From Halothiobacillus neapolitanus (GTDB taxonomy: Bacteria; Pseudomonadota; Gammaproteobacteria; Halothiobacillales; Halothiobacillaceae), in contig DYLI01000015.1 in assembly GCA_020722165.1 (NCBI GenBank), positions 1 through 20,037 on the forward strand: a stretch of DNA of 20,037 nucleotides. Direction: 5' to 3'. Each line of letters begins with the position of its first letter. Positions within the stretch are counted from its first letter, which is position 1. Shown in pieces: positions 15,911 to 20,037 of the stretch. A program made the position numbers and the translations under genes. The notes beneath the pieces are model-generated. The model made no database searches, was not told where the DNA came from, and was given only the letters and a program-made list of their open reading frames with translations.

Positions 15911-15953
15911 TTGAAATACTCAAGAATTGACATAAAATAAATTTGTGTATTCA
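15911..15953 (+). promoter_or_regulatory. Promoter region of the 44-aa membrane protein gene
   Basis: TTGAAA (15911-15916) is spaced 16 bases from TAAAAT (15933-15938), each one mismatch from sigma-70 consensus. A second pair, the perfect TTGACA (15927-15932) and TATTCA (15948-15953), has a 15-base spacer. The DNA from 15870 to 15968 is strikingly AT-rich compared with the rest of the window. Overlapping small dyads TTGA-AATAC-TCAA and TCAA-GAA-TTGA (15911-15930) lie on the -35 region and could be an operator. Confidence 0.6.
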
Positions 15954-15979
15954 TCAATAAAATTCATTAGGAGAGCCTC

Positions 15980-16114
15980 ATGCGAAACGAACATCACGAT
16001 TTCGATGCCCATACGCCATGGAAAATCGTCCACGTGGCCATTGCTGCTTTGATTTCCCTCAAATCCATCATTGTGGCCACCTTGTTTTTGACCCTAGGCG
16101 TTGCCGTCGAGTAA
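15980..16114 (+). CDS. Small single-pass membrane protein, 44 aa, unknown function
   Basis: ATG 15980 opens a 44-codon frame ending TAA 16112-16114. AGGAGAG (15969-15975), the best Shine-Dalgarno in the window, lies four bases before the ATG. The protein has a polar, His/Asp-rich N-terminus (MRNEHHDFDAHTPWK), then one hydrophobic segment of about 26 residues (16-42, including VHVAIAALISL and IIVATLFLTLGVAV) broken by one lysine at residue 28, and a terminal glutamate. It should be an inner-membrane peptide, probably with the N-terminus in the cytoplasm or acting as a small partner subunit. I do not recognise the family. The gene has its own promoter-like DNA and its own terminator 23 bases downstream, isolated from bamD and selD, which argues strongly that it is expressed. 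The His/Asp cluster could bind a metal; that is speculation. Confidence 0.75.
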   Translation: MRNEHHDFDAHTPWKIVHVAIAALISLKSIIVATLFLTLGVAVE

Positions 16115-16136
16115 GCCCAGCTTCGCGACGCGCGAC

Positions 16137-16171
16137 AAACCCCGGCACGGGCGAACCTGCCGGGGTTTTTT
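16137..16171 (+). terminator. Rho-independent terminator after the 44-aa gene
   Basis: AAACCCCGGCA (16137-16147) pairs perfectly over 11 bp with TGCCGGGGTTT (16158-16168) around a 10-base loop, followed by further T to 16171. It ends the small-gene unit 23 bases after its stop and just before the selD promoter region. Confidence 0.93.
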
Positions 16172-16186
16172 GTGCGCGTTTATCCT

Positions 16187-16192
16187 TATAAT
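16187..16192 (+). promoter_or_regulatory. Likely -10 element of the selD operon
   Basis: A perfect TATAAT stands 33 bases before the selD ATG and 16 bases after the preceding terminator. The -35 region overlaps the terminator T-run and has no good TTGACA match. GGAG (16210-16213) downstream is the selD ribosome binding site. The position directly after a terminator supports a new transcript starting here. Confidence 0.55.
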
Positions 16193-16224
16193 CACCGCCA
16201 CACTTCATTGGAGCGAATGTCATC

Positions 16225-17277
16225 ATGCAAGACACCATCTGCCTTACCGAATACAGCCACGGCGCGGGTTGCGGCTGCAAAATCGCCCCCAACGTGCTCG
16301 ACACCCTGCTGCACTCCCAGCTAGAAGCTTTCCATGATCCGCGTTTGCTGGTGGGGAATGCCTCGCGTGACGATGCAGCGGTGTACGATTTGGGCGACGG
16401 TCGCGGGGTGATTTCGACCACCGATTTTTTCATGCCGATTGTCGATGATCCGTTCGATTTTGGGCGCATCGCCGCCACCAACGCCATTTCCGACATCTAC
16501 GCCATGGGCGGCAAGCCCTTGATGGCGATTGCGATTTTCGGCTGGCCAATCGATAAGCTACCCGCCGAAGTGGGGCGTCAGGTGATTGATGGCGGGCGCG
16601 CGGCCTGTCATTTGGCCGGTATTCCGCTGGCGGGCGGGCACAGCATTGACGCACCCGAGCCGATTTTTGGTTTGGCGGTCACGGGTTTAGTGGATTTACA
16701 CAGCCTCAAGCGCAATGACACCGCCCGCGCCGGTGCGCGTTTGTACCTTACCAAACCGCTGGGCATTGGTCTGATGACCACGGCGCAAAAATCCAAGCTG
16801 CTCAAGCCCGAACACGCGCATATCGCCCGCGACTGGATGGTCACACCCAATCGTTTTGGGGCGGAAATCAGCGACATGGACAAAGTCGTCGCCATGACCG
16901 ACGTGACCGGTTTTGGCTTGCTGGGGCATTTGCTGGAAATGTGTGAGGGCAGTGGAGTTAACGCGCGTGTTGAGCTGGATGCCATTCCGGTGATTGAGGC
17001 TGCGCGCGAGTATGCCGCCCTGGGTTGCTCGCCCGGCGGCACGCACCGCAATTACGCGAGCTACGGTCACAAGGCGGTTTCGATCAGCGCCGAGCAGAAA
17101 CTCATCCTTTGCGACCCGCAAACCTCTGGCGGTTTACTGATTGCGGTTATGCCTGAAGGCGAGGCCGAGTTCGTGCGCCGTGCCTCAGCGTTTGGTTTGG
17201 AGCTAAGTCCCTTGGGTGAGCTGGTTGAACGTGCGCCGGGAACGCCAGCCGATGCGCCCTTTGTGAGCTTTGTGTGA
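16225..17277 (+). CDS. selD: Selenide, water dikinase (selenophosphate synthetase)
   Basis: The 350-residue enzyme converts selenide and ATP to selenophosphate, the selenium donor for selenoproteins and for 2-selenouridine in tRNA. The N-terminus LTEYSHGAGCGCKIAP contains the catalytic C16 and K19 (equivalent to E. coli C17 and K20); it is the Cys form, not a selenocysteine form. Further motifs: RDDAAVYDLG, STTDFFMPIVDDPFDFG, AATNAISDIYAMGGKP, AGGHSIDAPEPIFGLAVTG, TDVTGFGLLGHL and LCDPQTSGGLL, all typical of the AIR-synthase-like fold. Its stop overlaps the mnmH start by four bases (GTGA), tying selenophosphate supply to its use in tRNA. Whether the cell also makes selenoproteins cannot be judged here. 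Confidence 0.97.
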   Translation: MQDTICLTEYSHGAGCGCKIAPNVLDTLLHSQLEAFHDPRLLVGNASRDDAAVYDLGDGRGVISTTDFFMPIVDDPFDFGRIAATNAISDIYAMGGKPLMAIAIFGWPIDKLPAEVGRQVIDGGRAACHLAGIPLAGGHSIDAPEPIFGLAVTGLVDLHSLKRNDTARAGARLYLTKPLGIGLMTTAQKSKLLKPEHAHIARDWMVTPNRFGAEISDMDKVVAMTDVTGFGLLGHLLEMCEGSGVNARVELDAIPVIEAAREYAALGCSPGGTHRNYASYGHKAVSISAEQKLILCDPQTSGGLLIAVMPEGEAEFVRRASAFGLELSPLGELVERAPGTPADAPFVSFV

Positions 17278-18377
17278 AGCCTGTCCTGCCGTTGGTGAGC
17301 GATTTTGCGGCGTTGTTTTTAGAGCAACGCCCCTTGCTGGATGTGCGCGCCCCGGTTGAATTCAACGAAGGTTCGTTTCCGCATAGCACCAATTTACCCT
17401 TGCTTAATGACGAAGAGCGGCATCAGGTCGGTGTCCGCTACAAGCAGCAAGGCCAGGACGCGGCCATTGAGCTGGGTTATGCCCTGGTAGACGCGCCCAG
17501 CAAGGCCGCACGTATTACGGGCTGGGCGGCCTGGGCCAAGGCGCATCCTGATGGCGTGCTGTACTGCTTTCGTGGCGGCCTGCGCTCGCGTTTGACGCAA
17601 CAGATGTTGGCCGACGAGGCGGGTATCGTCGTACCGCGTGTGGCAGGTGGCTACAAGGCCATGCGCCGTTTTTTGCTCGACACGCTGCTCACGCAGGCGG
17701 CGCGGCAAAACCTGCTTTTAATCGGTGGGCGCACAGGCTGTGGTAAAACCGATCTGCTGCAAACTGTGCCCAATGCGCTCGATCTTGAGGGCATTGCACA
17801 TCATCGTGGTTCATCATTTGGGCGCTATGCCGTCGATCAGCCGACGCAAATCAATTTTGAAAATGCGCTGGCCATACGCCTATTGCAGCTTGCTGCCGTG
17901 CCGTGCACTCTGTTGGAAGATGAGGGGCGGGCGGTCGGTCGCCGCGACATTCCGCTCAGTCTTTTTACACCTATGAGTCGTGCGCCGTTGATTGTACTGG
18001 AAGCCGCGCTTGAGGCGCGTGTGGCGCAGTCTTACAAGGATTATGTGGTGGATGGACTGCATGAGTTTCAGGGCATGTACTGCGCGGATGAGAGCTTTGC
18101 ACGCTATTCGGCACATGTTCACGCCAGTTTGGATCGCATTCAGCGCCGTTTGGGTGGGCAGCGTTATCAGGAGATGAAGCATTTGCTGGAGGCGGGCTTG
18201 CACGATTTGGCAGCGGGGGATGGCGCGCTTTTGCACGAGTTCGTGCGCCGACTTTTGTTGGAGTATTACGACCCGATGTATGACTACCAGATCAGCCTCA
18301 AGCAGGAACGCATCGTGTTTCGCGGCGAACGCGAGGCCGTGCTGGATTGGCTGGAAAAGCAGGGGATGCTTGCATGA
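17274..18377 (+). CDS. mnmH: tRNA 2-selenouridine synthase MnmH (SelU)
   Basis: The 367-residue enzyme replaces sulfur by selenium in (mnm5)s2U34 of certain tRNAs, through a geranylated intermediate, using selenophosphate from SelD. An N-terminal rhodanese domain (about 1-135) has LLDVRAPVEFNEGSFPHSTN and the catalytic C98 in VLYCFRGGLRSR, aligned with E. coli C97. A P-loop domain follows with Walker A GGRTGCGKTDLL (151-162) and then HHRGSSFGRYAVDQPTQINF and LLEDEGRAVGRRDIPLSLF. Length matches the E. coli YbbB protein (364). The start is GTG 17274 inside the selD stop; the stop overlaps the cmoA ATG by four bases. Confidence 0.95.
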   Translation: MKPVLPLVSDFAALFLEQRPLLDVRAPVEFNEGSFPHSTNLPLLNDEERHQVGVRYKQQGQDAAIELGYALVDAPSKAARITGWAAWAKAHPDGVLYCFRGGLRSRLTQQMLADEAGIVVPRVAGGYKAMRRFLLDTLLTQAARQNLLLIGGRTGCGKTDLLQTVPNALDLEGIAHHRGSSFGRYAVDQPTQINFENALAIRLLQLAAVPCTLLEDEGRAVGRRDIPLSLFTPMSRAPLIVLEAALEARVAQSYKDYVVDGLHEFQGMYCADESFARYSAHVHASLDRIQRRLGGQRYQEMKHLLEAGLHDLAAGDGALLHEFVRRLLLEYYDPMYDYQISLKQERIVFRGEREAVLDWLEKQGMLA

Positions 18378-19102
18378 GCCAGCGCGACCAAATTTATGCC
18401 GCCGCGCATCATGCCGCTCCCTTTTGTTTTGATGCGCGGGTGGCGGCAGTCTTCCCCGACATGATTCGCCGCTCGGTGCCAGGCTACGAGCTTATTCTGC
18501 AATCCCTGCCTTGGCTGGCGGCGCGGGTGGTGCAGCCGCATTCCAATGTGTACGACTTGGGTTGCTCGCTGGGCGCGAGTGCCCATGCGCTGCGTCACGG
18601 TTTGGATAACACCCCCGGCTGCCATATTCTCGCGGTGGATAATTCGGCTGCCATGCTGGCGCGTGCCGAGGAGTGGTTGTCCGGTTTCTGTGCCAACACG
18701 CCAATTGAGCTGCAATGTGCCGATGTGCTGGATGTGCCGATTGACAACGCCTCACTGGTGATGTTGAACTTCACCCTGCAATTTATCCCGCAAGATCAAA
18801 GGCTTGGGCTATTGAAGCGCATCCGCACCGGAATGCGCCCCGGCGCGGTGCTGTTGCTTTCGGAAAAAATCGCCATTGAGGACGAGCCATTGGCACAGTT
18901 GATTACTGAATTGCACCACGATTTCAAGCGTGCGCAGGGCTATTCCGAGCTGGAAATCGCGCAAAAGCGTCAGGCATTGGAAAACGTGCTGATTCCTGAA
19001 ACGCTGTCTGCGCATCAAGAACGCCTGCGGGAAGCCGGGTTTGCGGCGGCGGAAGTGTGGTTGCAGCACACCCGTTTTGTGTCCCTTTTGGCAAGGGTTT
19101 GA
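18374..19102 (+). CDS. cmoA: Carboxy-SAM synthase CmoA
   Basis: The 242-residue protein converts SAM and prephenate to carboxy-S-adenosyl-methionine, the cofactor that CmoB uses at tRNA U34. N-terminal FDARVAAVFPDMIRRSVPGY is the signature opening of CmoA. The SAM-binding loop VYDLGCSLGASAHALR begins near residue 59, then ILAVDNSAAMLARA, VMLNFTLQFIPQDQRLGLL, LLSEKIAIED, and the C-terminal HHDFKRAQGYSELEIAQKRQ that contacts the carboxylated cofactor in the family. ATG 18374 is chosen because MSQRDQIY matches the family and forms an ATGA overlap with mnmH; a longer frame from 18347 lies inside mnmH. cmoB follows after three bases. Confidence 0.96.
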   Translation: MSQRDQIYAAAHHAAPFCFDARVAAVFPDMIRRSVPGYELILQSLPWLAARVVQPHSNVYDLGCSLGASAHALRHGLDNTPGCHILAVDNSAAMLARAEEWLSGFCANTPIELQCADVLDVPIDNASLVMLNFTLQFIPQDQRLGLLKRIRTGMRPGAVLLLSEKIAIEDEPLAQLITELHHDFKRAQGYSELEIAQKRQALENVLIPETLSAHQERLREAGFAAAEVWLQHTRFVSLLARV

Positions 19103-19105
19103 GCC

Positions 19106-20037
19106 ATGTCGCACATTCCCCTCGTTGACCTGGCCGCTTTGCGTGCCGAACTGGCGCACGACCCGCTGCGCGCTTGGCTGGACTGGCTACCGGCGGCGCT
19201 GAGTGTGGCGCTGGATACTGAGCGCAATGGCAATCTGCCGCGTTTTCAGCAGGCGCTGGATGCGCTGCCCATGCTCCATGCTCAGCATGTTGATCTGCAA
19301 CGCGGCGCGCTTCTTATCGGTCTGACCGATGAAATTGACCAAGGCACCCGCGAGCAGATGGAACATGCCCTGCGCGGCCTGATGCCTTGGCGCAAGGGCC
19401 CGTTTGAGCTGTTTGGCATTCATATCGACACCGAATGGCGTTCGGACTGGAAATGGACGCGTGTATTGCCGCATCTTGCACCTTTAGCTGGGCGGCGTGT
19501 CTTGGATGTGGGCTGCGGCAGCGGTTATCACCTGTTGTGTATGCGCGGCGAGGGCGCGGCACTGGCGATAGGCATTGAACCGTCGGTGTTATTTACCGCC
19601 CAATTCGCTGCACTGCGCCGCTTGAGCGGCATCACGCACGCGCACGTTCTGCCATTTACCCTGGAAGGCTTGCCGGAAACTGAACAAGGCGGACGCATCG
19701 CCAGTTTCGACACGGTGTTTTCCATGGGGGTGATCTACCACCGCCGCGACCCGCAAGAGCATCTGGCGCACTTGTTGGAGTGCCTGCGCCCCGGTGGCCA
19801 GTTGGTGCTGGAGGGCTTGGTGATTGAAGGTGGCGTGCGTGATGCGCTTTATCCGGGTGATACCACCACCAACCCCAGTGGGCGTTACGCCATGATGCGC
19901 AATGTGTGGTGCGTGCCCTCGGCGCAGATGCTCAAACGCTGGCTGGAACAGGCGGGCTTGCGCAACGTGCGCATTGTGGATGAAAGCGTCACGACTTTAG
20001 ATGAACAGCGCCAGACCGACTGGATGCGTTATCAATC
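19106..20037 (+). CDS. cmoB: tRNA U34 carboxymethyltransferase CmoB (cut at right edge)
   Basis: Translation from ATG 19106 gives 310 codons open to the window end; E. coli CmoB has 323 residues, so only about a dozen are missing. The enzyme transfers the carboxymethyl group of carboxy-SAM to 5-hydroxyuridine at tRNA position 34, giving cmo5U. The N-terminal domain has LMPWRKGPFELFGIHIDTEW and RSDWKWTRVLPHL, highly typical of CmoB. The methyltransferase fold has VLDVGCGSGYHLLCMRGEGA (from about 133), GIEPSVLFTAQF, FSMGVIYHRRDPQEHL, LRPGGQLVLEGLVI and RYAMMRNVWCVPSAQMLKRW. It starts 3 bases after cmoA, as is usual for this pair. Confidence 0.96.
   Translation, partial: MSHIPLVDLAALRAELAHDPLRAWLDWLPAALSVALDTERNGNLPRFQQALDALPMLHAQHVDLQRGALLIGLTDEIDQGTREQMEHALRGLMPWRKGPFELFGIHIDTEWRSDWKWTRVLPHLAPLAGRRVLDVGCGSGYHLLCMRGEGAALAIGIEPSVLFTAQFAALRRLSGITHAHVLPFTLEGLPETEQGGRIASFDTVFSMGVIYHRRDPQEHLAHLLECLRPGGQLVLEGLVIEGGVRDALYPGDTTTNPSGRYAMMRNVWCVPSAQMLKRWLEQAGLRNVRIVDESVTTLDEQRQTDWMRYQ

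Noticed and set aside
15911..15923. FNR-like box TTGA-N5-TCAA
   Set aside because: The FNR/CRP-type half-site spacing needs six bases between TTGA and TCAA; here it is five, so it does not fit that family.
16267..16284. Possible selenocysteine codon in selD
   Set aside because: The active-site GCGC positions are ordinary Cys codons and no in-frame TGA occurs before the natural stop.
16391..16429. T-run with a weak hairpin inside selD
   Set aside because: The stem is only about four to five pairs with a long loop; it is unlikely to terminate transcription.
1..20037. Defence system, prophage, CRISPR array or tRNA gene
   Set aside because: No spacer-repeat array, integrase, transposase, nuclease/helicase cluster or tRNA cloverleaf was found; nearly all coding capacity is assigned to conserved housekeeping genes.

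Overview
The window looks like a chromosomal core-genome segment from a gammaproteobacterium. The block rsmB-fmt-def facing a LysM lipoprotein gene, dprA, smg, topA, tsaC and hemF is a recognisable gammaproteobacterial neighbourhood; as I recall, Pseudomonas aeruginosa has rsmB-fmt-def facing LysM-dprA-tsaC-hemF. NtrY, BamD, O2-dependent HemF, SelD, MnmH, CmoA and CmoB fit the same assignment. By eye the DNA is moderately GC-rich with uniform codon use. I see no phage, transposase, CRISPR, tRNA or rRNA gene. The species cannot be named from this evidence.

Layout. Minus strand, bases 1-4279: def, fmt, rsmB, a DUF4390 secreted protein and the N-terminal part of an NtrY-type sensor kinase that runs off the left edge. 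rsmB, the DUF4390 gene and ntrY overlap. Two small dispersed-type repeats sit here: an 80-bp inverted repeat between def and fmt, and a short palindromic element inserted in frame inside fmt. Bases 4280-4506 form the divergent regulatory region. Plus strand, 4507-13989: LysM lipoprotein, dprA, smg, topA, tsaC and an MscK-like mechanosensitive channel, tightly packed. An intrinsic-terminator-like hairpin lies inside the first codons of dprA. Then hemF (14030-14947) and bamD (15028-15810), closed by a strong terminator.

Bases 15865-16171 hold a self-contained unit not captured by a normal ORF length cutoff: AT-rich promoter DNA, a strong ribosome binding site, a 44-codon ORF for a single-pass membrane protein and its own terminator. 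From 16187 a new transcription unit begins: selD, mnmH (selU), cmoA and cmoB, with 4-nt stop/start overlaps at selD/mnmH and mnmH/cmoA. cmoB is cut by the right edge about a dozen codons before its expected end.

Functionally, the left half is translation initiation and termination chemistry (formylation and deformylation of Met), 16S rRNA methylation, DNA topology, DNA uptake and recombination, and t6A synthesis. The right end combines two tRNA wobble-uridine (U34) pathways in one apparent operon: 2-selenouridine (SelD, MnmH) and uridine-5-oxyacetic acid (CmoA, CmoB). The best candidates for something undescribed are the 44-aa membrane protein unit, the hairpin inside dprA, the in-frame repeat inside fmt and the combined U34 operon.
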